This document shows, in pieces, positions 1 to 6,954 of a stretch of 10,032 bases of DNA. Each line of letters starts with the position of its first letter. Position 1 is the first letter of the stretch. Made by a program: the position numbers and the translations under genes. Origin of the DNA: SVKR01 sp963649145 (lineage in GTDB: Bacteria > Bacillota > Clostridia > Oscillospirales > Oscillospiraceae); NCBI GenBank assembly GCA_963649145.1, contig CAVJGI010000075.1:1-10032 (forward strand), read 5' to 3'. Under the pieces are notes generated by a model. That model had not been told where the DNA came from. It did no database searches and saw only the letters and a list, made by a program, of their open reading frames with translations.

Positions 1-122
1 TCGGCGCGACACGTGCGTGCCGAAAAATACTCTGCGCGGAGCGAACGTGCGCCCCAACGGGGCGTGCGCTGAGCGGAGTGAATCCTTTTCATCCGGGAGC
101 CCAGCGAAGCGGGTCCCGGATG
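1..122. other. Palindrome-rich 3' flank of cysS
   Basis: Three inverted repeats fill the DNA after cysS. (a) 90-122: CATCCGGGA and TCCCGGATG (9 bp, extended by 3 bp across a bulge), 3 nt after the stop codon. (b) 50-64: CGCCCC-AAC-GGGGCG. (c) 1-23: TCGGCGCG-ACACGTG-CGTGCCGA, with one G-T. Repeat (a) is not followed by a T-run on the minus strand (it reads AAAAGG), so it is not a canonical terminator. Repeat (c) is flanked on its inner side by AAAAAT on the plus strand. If the palindrome continues past the window edge, the minus-strand transcript would meet a U-run there, making (c) the likely terminator of cysE-cysS. No coding capacity is apparent on either strand. Confidence 0.45.
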
Positions 123-125
123 AGT

Positions 126-1577
126 TTATATCCGTTTCCACTTCACGCCGTGCGGGATATCCGTGATCTCGATGCCCTCGGCTTTGAGCTCGTCGCGGAG
201 GCGGTCGGCTTCGGCGAAGTTTTTGGCTTTTTTCGCGTCCTGACGCGCCTGAAGGCGGGCGGTCACGCCCTCGTCGTCCGCGCCGTCTTCGGCGATGACG
301 GTGAAGCTGCCGGCGGCGGCGACGGCTTTGGCGTCGGTCTCGCGCTTCGCGATGGACTTGTCGATGAGGTCGAGGCCCAGCACGCGGTCGAAGTCGTTGA
401 TGGCGGCAAGCTTGGTGTCGTCCGTGGTTTTCGCCTTCAGCACGTCGTAGAGCGCGGTGATGGCGAGGGAGGTGTTGAGGTCGTTATCGAGCGCGGCGCG
501 GAATTTCCCGCGCAGCGCCTCAAATTCCTCCGGGACGACGGCGCTGCTGCCGGGCTTCAGCGCGGCGATCTTTCCGATGAGCTTATTATAAGCCCCCTGC
601 GCGTTATCGAGGTTTTCCCACGTGAACACGAGCGCCTTGCGGTAATGGCTCTGGAGGCAGAAGAAGCGGTAAGCGAGCGGATCGTAGCCCTTTTCCTCCA
701 GCAGCGAGACGGTGAGGAACTCGCCGCTGCTCTTGCTCATTTTTCCGCTGGTGGTGTTCAGGTGGAGGACATGCATCCAATAATTGCACCATTTATGCCC
801 CAGATAGCTCTCCGACTGGGCAATTTCGTTCGTGTGGTGGGGGAAGGCGTTGTCGATGCCGCCGCAGTGGATGTCGAGGTGCTCGCCGAGATATTTCATG
901 CTGATGCCGGAGCACTCGATATGCCAGCCGGGGTAGCCGACGCCCCACGGGGAGTCCCACTTGAGCGCCTGATCCTCGAATTTGCTCTTGGTGAACCAGA
1001 GGACGAAGTCGTTTTTGTTGCGCTTATTGGTGTCCTCCTCAACGCCCTCGCGGACGCCGACGGCGAGGTCCTCCGCGTCGTGGTCGTTGAAGATGTAGTA
1101 GCGCTCTAACTTGCTCGTATCGAAATAGACATTGCCGCCGGCGAGATAGGCGTAGCCGGTGTCCATCAGACGGCTGATGATCTTGATATACTCATCGATG
1201 CAGCCGGTCGCGGGCTGAACGACGTCCGGGCGGCGGATATTGAGCTTGCGGCAGTCGTCGAAGAAGGCATCGGTATAAAACTGCGCGATCTCCATGACGG
1301 TCTTGTGCTCGCGGCGCGCGCCCTTGAGCATCTTGTCCTCGCCCTCGTCGGCGTCGCTCGTGAGGTGGCCCACGTCCGTGATGTTCATCACGCGCTCCAC
1401 GTCGTAGCCGAGGTAGCGCAGGTATTTATCCAGCACGTCCTCCATGATATAGGTGCGCAGGTTGCCGATATGGGCAAAATGGTAGACCGTGGGGCCGCAG
1501 GTGTACATTTTTACGACGCCGGGCTCGTTCGGGACGAACTCCTCGCGCTTGTGGGTGGCGGAATTATAGAGGATCAT
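126..1577 (-). CDS. cysS: Cysteinyl-tRNA synthetase (CysS), class I
   Basis: Cytoplasmic enzyme that activates cysteine with ATP and attaches it to tRNA-Cys. The 483-residue product carries the class I signatures: HIGN at residues 36-39 just after MYTCGPTVY, and KMSKS at 279-283. The four zinc ligands that let this family select cysteine over serine appear as Cys27, Cys222 (HIECSG), His247 and Glu251 (PHHTNE). A DALR-type helical region and the typical basic end VKWKRI follow, so the gene looks complete. It is the second gene of the unit, 6 nt after the cysE stop. An AAGGAG within the end of cysE sits about 12 nt before the ATG, slightly far, which suggests translational coupling. Expression should follow the T-box leader upstream of cysE. 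Assignment is from family motifs and is very secure. Confidence 0.97.
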   Translation of the reverse strand: MILYNSATHKREEFVPNEPGVVKMYTCGPTVYHFAHIGNLRTYIMEDVLDKYLRYLGYDVERVMNITDVGHLTSDADEGEDKMLKGARREHKTVMEIAQFYTDAFFDDCRKLNIRRPDVVQPATGCIDEYIKIISRLMDTGYAYLAGGNVYFDTSKLERYYIFNDHDAEDLAVGVREGVEEDTNKRNKNDFVLWFTKSKFEDQALKWDSPWGVGYPGWHIECSGISMKYLGEHLDIHCGGIDNAFPHHTNEIAQSESYLGHKWCNYWMHVLHLNTTSGKMSKSSGEFLTVSLLEEKGYDPLAYRFFCLQSHYRKALVFTWENLDNAQGAYNKLIGKIAALKPGSSAVVPEEFEALRGKFRAALDNDLNTSLAITALYDVLKAKTTDDTKLAAINDFDRVLGLDLIDKSIAKRETDAKAVAAAGSFTVIAEDGADDEGVTARLQARQDAKKAKNFAEADRLRDELKAEGIEITDIPHGVKWKRI

Positions 1578-1583
1578 ATCGCT

Positions 1584-2225
1584 TTAAGACTCCTTTTCAG
1601 ACTGTTTTTTCTCAAGTTCATCAAGCCGCGCGCACAGAGCGGCGAGCTCCTGCGCCACGGGGTCGGTCACGTGGATCTGGTCCACCTCCGCAGCATAGTT
1701 GACCTTTTCGCCCGCGATGCGGACGACGCGCGCGGGCACGCCGACGGCGGTGGCGTTTTCGGGGATCTCCGAGAGCACGACGGCGTTCGCCGCGATGCGC
1801 GCCCCGTCGCCCACCTTGAACGGTCCCAGCACCTTCGCGCCCGTCGCGATGAGGACGTTGTTGCCGATGGTGGGGTGGCGCTTGCCGACGTCCTTGCCCG
1901 TGCCGCCGAGGGTGACGCCGTGGTAAATGAGGCAGTCGTCGCCGATCTCGGCGGTCTCGCCGATGACGATGCCCATGCCGTGGTCGATGACGAGGCGGCG
2001 CCCGATCTTGGCACCGGGATGAATTTCAATGCCGGTGACGCGGCGGCTGTGCTGGGAAATGAGCCGGGCGAGGAAAAATAGCCCGTGCTCATAGCACCAG
2101 TGGGCGCGGCGATGGCTCCGCACCGCCTTGACGCCGGGGTAGAGCAGCAGAATCTGCAGCGCGCTTTTCGCCGCGGGGTCGCGCGCTTTATAGGCGGCGA
2201 CGGTCTCCTTCAGACCTTCAAACAT
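1584..2225 (-). CDS. cysE: Serine O-acetyltransferase (CysE)
   Basis: Transfers acetyl from acetyl-CoA to L-serine, giving O-acetylserine, the carbon skeleton for cysteine synthesis; acts in the cytoplasm as a hexapeptide-repeat oligomer. The 213-residue protein has a short helical N-terminus (residues 1-60) and then a left-handed beta-helix from about 66 to 165. Family landmarks are DHGMGIVIGETA (81-92, with the likely catalytic Asp81-His82 pair), GVTLGGTGK (103-111) and RHPTIG (116-121). Its length matches the short Firmicute form rather than the longer enterobacterial one. I chose the ATG at 2225 because GAAAGGAA lies 7 nt upstream. The in-frame ATG at 2303 would put 26 extra residues across the leader terminator, which is implausible. 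The C-terminal tail is charged and predicted helical. It is the first gene after the T-box leader and is co-transcribed with cysS. Confidence 0.95.
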   Translation of the reverse strand: MFEGLKETVAAYKARDPAAKSALQILLLYPGVKAVRSHRRAHWCYEHGLFFLARLISQHSRRVTGIEIHPGAKIGRRLVIDHGMGIVIGETAEIGDDCLIYHGVTLGGTGKDVGKRHPTIGNNVLIATGAKVLGPFKVGDGARIAANAVVLSEIPENATAVGVPARVVRIAGEKVNYAAEVDQIHVTDPVAQELAALCARLDELEKKQSEKES

Positions 2226-2232
2226 AATCCGA

Positions 2233-2240
2233 TTCCTTTC
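2233..2240 (-). promoter_or_regulatory. Ribosome binding site of cysE
   Basis: The minus strand reads GAAAGGAA followed by 7 nt and ATG. This site fixes the cysE start at 2225, just downstream of the leader terminator, and argues against the longer reading frame that begins at 2303. Confidence 0.75.
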
Positions 2241-2252
2241 CGGGAAAACGCG

Positions 2253-2294
2253 AAAAACGCCTCCCATGGGCGGATAGTGCCCATGAGAGGCGTC
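2253..2294 (-). terminator. Intrinsic terminator of the T-box leader (transcription attenuator)
   Basis: On the minus strand the arm CGCCTCTCATGGGC pairs with GCCCATGGGAGGCG (14 bp with one G-U) around a 7-nt loop (ACTATCC), followed by TTTTT. It lies about 28 nt upstream of the cysE start. Its 5' arm contains the CGCCTCTC stretch needed for the antiterminator, so the two folds exclude each other. On the plus strand the same hairpin is followed by CTTTTTT, so it could also stop transcription from the opposite direction. Confidence 0.9.
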
Positions 2295-2520
2295 TTTTTT
2301 CATACAAAAAACGCGGTTCCACTCTCAGTTTTTTCACTCACCGCGCGGCGCTTTCTGACCGCGCTTACGCTTTAACGCAGCGTTTACGCGGGGGCATTTC
2401 CTCCCCCGACGGCTCCGGGGCGCATTTCAGCAGCTCCTTTCCCCAACACCGCTTCCAGCCAAAGGCGGCGTCTCTCTGCGGGGCAGCGGCAAGCTTACTT
2501 CTCCCGTTCATCACCGGTAA
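2254..2520 (-). promoter_or_regulatory. T-box riboswitch, cysteine (UGC) specifier, upstream of cysE-cysS
   Basis: The roughly 270-nt leader senses uncharged tRNA-Cys. In transcript order: a Stem I base with GATGAACGGGAGAAGTA (from about 2512, AGTA motif at 2499-2496); an apical AGAGAG motif (2477-2472) and the distal loop TTTGGCTGGAAG; the specifier side GAAATGCG with TGC at 2424-2422, a cysteine codon followed by a purine; further GC-rich hairpins (CGGGGG/CCCCCG and CGCGG/CCGCG) in the Stem II/III position; the T-box AGAGTGGAACCGCG (2325-2312), which includes UGGAACC to pair with the tRNA acceptor end; and the terminator. The antiterminator pairs GAGAG with CTCTC and GCGTTTTTT with AAAAAAgaCGC. 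The cysteine codon agrees with the downstream cysE-cysS genes. In this family, charged tRNA leaves the terminator formed and uncharged tRNA permits read-through. Confidence 0.95.
2312..2325 (-). promoter_or_regulatory. T-box sequence (antiterminator 5' strand)
   Basis: The minus strand reads AGAGTGGAACCGCG, against the family consensus AGGGTGGNACCGCG. The bulge UGGAACC, which binds the NCCA end of uncharged tRNA, is intact. The departures fall in the helix-forming part and are matched by CTCTC on the 3' strand. Confidence 0.93.
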
Positions 2521-2525
2521 TCAGT

Positions 2526-2554
2526 ATATTAGCATCCGCTCCGGCGCGTGTCAA
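2526..2554 (-). promoter_or_regulatory. Sigma-A-type promoter of the cysE-cysS unit
   Basis: On the minus strand a perfect TTGACA (2554-2549) and TAATAT (2531-2526) are separated by 17 nt, the optimal spacing. Transcription should begin near 2520, which is where the T-box leader begins. The -35 box lies only 22 nt after the pgsA stop codon, and I see no terminator between pgsA and this promoter. Read-through from the upstream operon would therefore also pass through the T-box. Confidence 0.85.
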
Positions 2555-2576
2555 GTCTTTTCCGCGCGGGCAGATC

Positions 2577-3101
2577 TTACTCCGCGAACACATCGCGGTT
2601 TTTATAGAAATACTCCACGCCGGACCACACGGTGGTGATCACGATGACGGCGATGCAGACCCAGTCGAGCCACTCCATCGCGAACACGAGCATCAGACAG
2701 AGCGCGACCATGGTGGACGCGGTCTTGATCTTGCCGCTCCACGCCGCGGCGATGACCCTGCCGCGCTCGACCGCGATGAGGCGCAGCCCGGACACGGCGA
2801 ACTCGCGCAGGAGCACCGCGGCGAGCGCCCAAGCCGGGAAGCGGCCCACGGACGTGAACCAGCACATGGCGGCGGTGACGAGCACCTTGTCCGCCAGCGG
2901 GTCGAGGAATTTGCCCATATTGGACACCTGATTATATTTGCGCGCGATGTGGCCGTCCAGCGCGTCCGTGATGCTCGCGGCGACGAAGATGAGCATGGAG
3001 ACCCAGTTCGCGCCGGGGAAGTCCCAATAGAGCACGACGAGGAACACGGGGATCAAAATCACCCGCAGAATGGTCAGTTTGGTTGCAGTGGTAAGCTGCA
3101 T
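2577..3101 (-). CDS. pgsA: CDP-diacylglycerol--glycerol-3-phosphate 3-phosphatidyltransferase (PgsA)
   Basis: Membrane enzyme that swaps the CMP of CDP-diacylglycerol for glycerol 3-phosphate, making phosphatidylglycerol phosphate, the committed step to phosphatidylglycerol and cardiolipin. The complete CDP-alcohol phosphotransferase signature is present, with Asp46, Asp49-Gly50, Ala53-Arg54, Gly63, Asp67 and Asp71 in exact D-x2-DG-x2-AR-x8-G-x3-D-x3-D spacing. Hydrophobic segments flank it, roughly residues 10-25, 32-45, 72-95 and 135-160. The start resembles the usual family N-terminus (KLTILRVILIPVF), and the 174-residue length is normal. AAGGAG inside the end of rimO lies 10 nt before the ATG, and the gap to rimO is 7 nt. 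The rimO-pgsA pair is common in Firmicutes. It is the last gene of its cluster. Confidence 0.96.
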   Translation of the reverse strand: MQLTTATKLTILRVILIPVFLVVLYWDFPGANWVSMLIFVAASITDALDGHIARKYNQVSNMGKFLDPLADKVLVTAAMCWFTSVGRFPAWALAAVLLREFAVSGLRLIAVERGRVIAAAWSGKIKTASTMVALCLMLVFAMEWLDWVCIAVIVITTVWSGVEYFYKNRDVFAE

Positions 3102-3108
3102 GTCAATA

Positions 3109-4431
3109 TTACTCCTTCACCTGCTCGCCCGACAGCTCTCCGTCCATCAGGCCCGTGATATGCACCGGCACGATCTCGCCGGGGAGGGCTTCGCCCTCAA
3201 AATAGACAACGCCGTCGATCTCCGGGGAGTCCGCCTCGCTGCGCCCGACGCGGTAAGCGCCGTCGATGTCCGTGCAGAGCACGGGGAGCGTTTTCCCGAT
3301 GCGGGAGGCGTAAAAATCCTCCATGATGCTCTGCTGGAAGTCCATGATGAGCTCGGCGCGGCGCTGGGCTTCCTCGGCGTCCACGCGGTCGGGCATCTTC
3401 TCCGCCGGGGTGCCCTCCTCCGGGGAATAGGGGAACACGCCGACGCGCTCGATGCGCACCTCGCGCAGAAACTCGCAGAGCTCCTCGAACTCCGCCTCGC
3501 CCTCACCGGGAAGCCCGGTGATGAGGCTCGTGCGCAGCACGACGCCGGGGATGCGCTCACGCAGCGAGCGGAGCAGGGCGCGGATCTCCCCGCCGGTGCC
3601 GCGGCGGTTCATGCGCTTTAAGATCGTGTCATTGATGTGCTGGATGGGAATGTCGAGATATTTGACGATCTTCGGGTTGTCCGCGATCTCGGTGATGAGC
3701 TCGTCGTCAAATTCGTCGGGGTAGAGATAGTGCAGGCGCAGCCACTCCACGCCGTCGATCCGACTCAGCTCGCGGCAGAGCTCCGCGAGACGGCGGCGTC
3801 CGTAGAGGTCCGTGCCGTAGCGCGTGATGTCCTGCGCGATGATGATGAGCTCATGGCAGCCGGCCTCGGCGAGCCCGCGCGCTTCCGCTAAAATGTTCTC
3901 CATCGGGCGGCTGCGGTAGCGTCCGCGGATGGCGGGGATGGCGCAGAAGGCGCAGCAGTTGTTGCAGCCCTCGGCGATCTTGAGGTACGCCCAGCCCGGA
4001 CCGGAGGTCAGGAACCTCCCCACCTCGTCCACGGGGGCGTTCTTGTCGCCGAAGCGGTCCGGCTCCGCGCCGGAGAGCGTATCGCGCACGACGTCCACGA
4101 TCTCGCCGAAGCTGCCGACGCCGACAAGCGCGTCCACCTCCGGGAGCTCCGTGCGCACCTCGGCGCGGTAGCGCTCGCTGAGGCAGCCGGTGACGATGAT
4201 CTTACCGAGCCGTCCCGCCGCCTTGAGCTCCGCCATTTCGAGAACATTGTCGATCGCCTCGCTCTTCGCCGCGTCGATGAAGCCGCAGGTGTTGATGACG
4301 ACGGCGTCCGCCCCGTCCGGCTCGCTCACGAGCTCGTAGCCCGCGTCCGCCAGCAGACACATCATCTGCTCGCTGTTGACCAGATTCTTGGCGCAGCCGA
4401 GGGAAATAAATGCGATTTTTTCCTTTGTCAT
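3109..4431 (-). CDS. rimO: Ribosomal protein S12 methylthiotransferase (RimO), radical SAM
   Basis: Adds a methylthio group to the conserved aspartate of ribosomal protein S12 using two iron-sulfur clusters. The N-terminal UPF0004 domain begins ISLGCAKNLVNSEQ and supplies Cys13, Cys49 and Cys83 for the auxiliary cluster. The radical SAM motif is Cys156-x3-Cys160-x2-Cys163 in EGCNNCCAFCAIP, followed by IRGRYRSRP. The C-terminal region after about residue 370 fits the TRAM domain. The 440-residue length is typical. ISLGCAKN and the rimO-pgsA order favour RimO over the tRNA-modifying relatives MiaB and MtaB. The gene starts 8 nt after the recX stop. Its ribosome site is weak (a GA-rich stretch 10-20 nt upstream), so coupling to recX translation is likely. 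Confidence 0.95.
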   Translation of the reverse strand: MTKEKIAFISLGCAKNLVNSEQMMCLLADAGYELVSEPDGADAVVINTCGFIDAAKSEAIDNVLEMAELKAAGRLGKIIVTGCLSERYRAEVRTELPEVDALVGVGSFGEIVDVVRDTLSGAEPDRFGDKNAPVDEVGRFLTSGPGWAYLKIAEGCNNCCAFCAIPAIRGRYRSRPMENILAEARGLAEAGCHELIIIAQDITRYGTDLYGRRRLAELCRELSRIDGVEWLRLHYLYPDEFDDELITEIADNPKIVKYLDIPIQHINDTILKRMNRRGTGGEIRALLRSLRERIPGVVLRTSLITGLPGEGEAEFEELCEFLREVRIERVGVFPYSPEEGTPAEKMPDRVDAEEAQRRAELIMDFQQSIMEDFYASRIGKTLPVLCTDIDGAYRVGRSEADSPEIDGVVYFEGEALPGEIVPVHITGLMDGELSGEQVKE

Positions 4432-4439
4432 GCTTTTAT

Positions 4440-4895
4440 TTACTCTTCTTCCTCAATATCAGCCTGATAGCGCGCGAGCGCGCGCTTCACTTCGTCCCAG
4501 CCGAAGCCGCGGCGCAGCAGCGCGTCCGACGCGCGCTTTATCTCCGCCCGGTCCGGCTCCGCGCTGCGGAGCCTGCTGCGCAGGATGCGGTCGATCGTCT
4601 CCTCCTGCTCCGGCAGCTCTTCGAGCGCGGCGTCCCAGAGCGCGCGGTCGATGCCGCGCTTTTGAAGCTCCTGCTTCGCGCGGGCGCGGCCGTAGCCCTT
4701 CGCCGCGCAGCGGCGCACGAGCAGCGGCGCGTAGCGCGCATCGTCCACGAAGCCGAGCGAGACGAGATAGTCCACCGCTTCGGCGGCATCGGCTTCGTCG
4801 ATGCCCTTCTCCGTCAGCTTACGGATGAGCTCGGCGCGGGAATAATCCCGCTTATCGAGCAGCCGCAGCGCGCGGGACTTCGCCTCCTCGTTCAT
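4440..4895 (-). CDS. recX: Regulatory protein RecX
   Basis: Small, largely helical protein that binds RecA filaments and, in characterised bacteria, limits or modulates RecA activity. The 151-residue product shows the three-helix repeats of the family: an opening stretch with RALRLLDKRDYSRAEL, the core GFVDDARYA near residues 47-55, and GYGRARAKQELQKRGI near 67-82. It ends in an acidic EEEE tail. It begins 8 nt after the recA stop, the usual recA-recX pairing. There is no good Shine-Dalgarno in the gap, where the minus strand reads GCCTCCCA before ATG. The nearest GAAGG is within the last recA codons, so it is probably expressed by coupling at a lower level than RecA. Confidence 0.93.
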   Translation of the reverse strand: MNEEAKSRALRLLDKRDYSRAELIRKLTEKGIDEADAAEAVDYLVSLGFVDDARYAPLLVRRCAAKGYGRARAKQELQKRGIDRALWDAALEELPEQEETIDRILRSRLRSAEPDRAEIKRASDALLRRGFGWDEVKRALARYQADIEEEE

Positions 4896-4903
4896 TGGGA
4901 GGC

Positions 4904-6001
4904 TCAGCCTTCAAAATCGTCCGCGGAAACGTCCACGGCGCGGCCCGCGACCTGCGCCGCCTTGAGCGCCTGCGGGGTCATAAGCTTATAGGAATTGTCG
5001 CGGATCTGCTGCTCGATCTGGGCGCTGACCTCCGGGTTTTTGTTGAGATATTCCTTCAGCGCGTCGCGACCCTGAATGCGCTCGCCCGCGCAGGTGAACC
5101 ATGCGCCCGCCTTTTCGATGAGGCCGAGCTTCACGCCGAGGTCGATGATCTCGCCGACCTTGCTGATACCCTCGCCGTAAATGATGTCGAACTCCGCCTC
5201 CTTGAACGGGGGCGCGACCTTGTTCTTCACGATCTTCGCGCGCGTGCGGTTGCCGACCATCTCGCCGCCGACCTTCAGCGTCTCGATGCGGCGCACGTCG
5301 ATGCGGACGGAGGAGAAATACTTCAGCGCGCGGCCGCCGGGCGTCGTCTCCGGGTTGCCGTACATCACGCCGATCTTTTCGCGCAGCTGGTTGATGAACA
5401 CGACGATGCAGTTGGTCTTGGAGATGGTGCCCGCGAGCTTGCGCAGCGCCTGACTCATCAGTCTCGCCACGACGCCGACGCTGCTGTCGCCCATCTCGCC
5501 CTCCAGCTCGCTGCGGGGAACGAGCGCGGCGACGGAGTCCACGACCACGACGTCCACCGCGCCGGAGCGCACGAGCGCCTCCGTGATGTCGAGCGCCTGC
5601 TCGCCGGTGTCCGGCTGGGAGATGAGCAGCTCGTCGATGTTGACGCCGAGGGCGCGGGCGTAAGCCGGTTCGAGCGCGTGCTCCACGTCGATGAACGCGA
5701 CCTCGCCGCCCGCCTTCTGCGCGGAGGCGAGAATATGCAGCGCGAGGGTGGTCTTACCGGAGGATTCCGGTCCGTAGATCTCGATGATGCGGCCCTTGGG
5801 AACGCCGCCGACGCCGAGCGCAAGGTCCAGCGAGAGCGAGCCGGTGGAGATCGCCTCCACGTTCACGGGGATGTCCTCGCCGAGGCGCATGATCGCGCCC
5901 TTGCCGTAGTTTTTCTCGATCTGCGCAAGCGCGGTCTCCAGCGCCTTTTTCTTGTCCGCCGCCGGAGCGGGGCTCACGAGCTCCTTTTTCTTCTCTGCCA
6001 T
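4904..6001 (-). CDS. recA: Recombinase RecA
   Basis: ATP-dependent DNA strand-exchange protein and co-protease for LexA-type repressors. The 365-residue product has the Walker A motif GPESSGKTT at 77-85, FIDVEHALEPAYA with the likely catalytic Glu107, Walker B VVVVDS at 151-156, and the DNA-binding loop region FINQLREKIGVMYGNPETTPGG from 202. A lysine-rich N-terminal stretch (MAEKKK) precedes the core, and the C-terminus is short and only mildly acidic (SADDFEG). AGAGG lies about 12 nt before the ATG. The gene follows prmC by only 34 nt of AT-rich DNA in which I see no GAAC-N4-GTTC LexA box or clear promoter. Its usual Firmicute neighbour cinA is absent here. The identification itself is certain. 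Confidence 0.98.
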   Translation of the reverse strand: MAEKKKELVSPAPAADKKKALETALAQIEKNYGKGAIMRLGEDIPVNVEAISTGSLSLDLALGVGGVPKGRIIEIYGPESSGKTTLALHILASAQKAGGEVAFIDVEHALEPAYARALGVNIDELLISQPDTGEQALDITEALVRSGAVDVVVVDSVAALVPRSELEGEMGDSSVGVVARLMSQALRKLAGTISKTNCIVVFINQLREKIGVMYGNPETTPGGRALKYFSSVRIDVRRIETLKVGGEMVGNRTRAKIVKNKVAPPFKEAEFDIIYGEGISKVGEIIDLGVKLGLIEKAGAWFTCAGERIQGRDALKEYLNKNPEVSAQIEQQIRDNSYKLMTPQALKAAQVAGRAVDVSADDFEG

Positions 6002-6035
6002 AGCTTCTTAAACCTCTTTTTATCTCAAAATTTAT

Positions 6036-6893
6036 TTATTTCCGTCCGAATACGACGCGCTCCGTGCCCGCGGTGTCCCGCGCGGTGCCGAGGGAGCGCA
6101 GTCCCGCGCGGCGCAGCAGGGCGGTGACGTCGGGCGCCTGCCCCTCGCCGACCTCCAGCAGCATCCAGCCGCCGAGCCGCAGCAGCGGCGTCCACTTTTC
6201 CGCGATGGCGCGGTAAAAATCCAGCCCGTCCGCTCCGGCGGCAAGCGCCAGCGCGGGCTCATAGTCCCGCACGGAGGCGTCCAGCTCCGGCATTTCGTCG
6301 TCGCGGATGTAGGGCGGGTTGCTCACGATCATATCAAAGCTGCCAAGCTCACGCGGCGGGTCGCGGCGCACGTCGAGCTGCTCGGCGCTGACACGTCCGG
6401 CGAGCCCCAGCGCGGCGATATTCTCCCGCGCGACGGCGAGCGCCGGGGCGCTGATGTCCGCGAGGACGGCGCGGCTTTGCGGCAGGGCATGGGCGATGGC
6501 GCAGCCGATGCAGCCGCTCCCGGTGCAGAGGTCGAGCACGCGCGCCAGCTCCGTTTTTCCGCGCAGCCGCGCGAGCGCGCAGTCGACGAGCACCTCCGTG
6601 TCCATCCGCGGGATAAGCACGTCCGGCGTCACGGCGAAGTCCAGCCCGTAAAAGCCCCAGCGCCCGACGAGATAAGCCGCCGGTTCGCCGGAAAGCCGCC
6701 GCGCCGCGAGCGCGTCCACGCGCTGGGCGATCTCGTCCGAGGCGTAAAGCTGTAAATCCTGCAAAAGCTTCTCCGGCGTCTTGCCCGCCGCACCCGCGAC
6801 GATCAGCCGCGCTTCGAGCGCGTGGGCGTCCACCCCCGCGTCCCGCAGCCGCTGCCGCAGCGCGAGATAGAGCTCGTTATAGGTCTTAGGCAT
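6036..6893 (-). CDS. prmC: Peptide chain release factor N5-glutamine methyltransferase (PrmC/HemK)
   Basis: Methylates the glutamine of the GGQ motif in release factors RF1 and RF2 using S-adenosylmethionine, improving peptide release. An N-terminal helical domain (about 1-75) recognises the release factor. The Rossmann-type catalytic domain carries the cofactor loop DLCTGSGCIG at 121-130 and the substrate-binding NPPY at 192-195. The stretch IPRMDTE (95-101) is a small variant of the family's IPRPETE. At 285 residues it is full length. The start is supported by AAGGAGG 10 nt upstream. It is the first gene of the prmC-recA-recX-rimO-pgsA cluster. The usual partner prfA is not in this window, although a DUF1385 gene lies upstream, a common association in Firmicutes. 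Confidence 0.95.
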   Translation of the reverse strand: MPKTYNELYLALRQRLRDAGVDAHALEARLIVAGAAGKTPEKLLQDLQLYASDEIAQRVDALAARRLSGEPAAYLVGRWGFYGLDFAVTPDVLIPRMDTEVLVDCALARLRGKTELARVLDLCTGSGCIGCAIAHALPQSRAVLADISAPALAVARENIAALGLAGRVSAEQLDVRRDPPRELGSFDMIVSNPPYIRDDEMPELDASVRDYEPALALAAGADGLDFYRAIAEKWTPLLRLGGWMLLEVGEGQAPDVTALLRRAGLRSLGTARDTAGTERVVFGRK

Positions 6894-6903
6894 CGCGTCG
6901 ACG

Positions 6904-6910
6904 CCTCCTT
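6904..6910 (-). promoter_or_regulatory. Ribosome binding site of prmC
   Basis: The minus strand reads AAGGAGG followed by 10 nt and ATG at 6893. It is the strongest Shine-Dalgarno in the window and confirms the prmC start. I could not identify a convincing -35/-10 pair between it and the palindromic element ending at 6955. Confidence 0.8.
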
Positions 6911-6954
6911 TTTGGTGTTTCAGATATTCTGCCGTTCAGCACGAACTATCCGGG

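Noticed and set aside
90..122. Hairpin after the cysS stop as a standard intrinsic terminator
   Set aside because: The stem is strong, but on the minus strand it is followed by AAAAGG rather than a T-run, and the plus strand has no T-run after it either.
78..1109. Long plus-strand open frame opposite cysS
   Set aside because: It lies antisense to a gene with complete catalytic motifs, its translation is low-complexity Val/Ala/Asp/Gly-rich, and no ribosome site or family signature is present. It is a GC-driven shadow.
2226..2303. Upstream in-frame start that would extend CysE by 26 residues
   Set aside because: The extension runs through the attenuator hairpin, is not family-like, and lacks a ribosome site, whereas GAAAGGAA precedes the ATG at 2225.
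4895..6127. 410-codon plus-strand open frame opposite recA
   Set aside because: It mirrors recA codons almost exactly, is rich in Arg, Ala, Asp and Leu without domains, and has no upstream signals. Not a gene.
6934..6946. GTTC-N5-GAAC dyad upstream of prmC as an SOS/LexA box
   Set aside because: The half-sites are in the opposite order to the Firmicute GAAC-N4-GTTC box, the spacer is 5 nt, and a 4-bp dyad is expected by chance at this scale.
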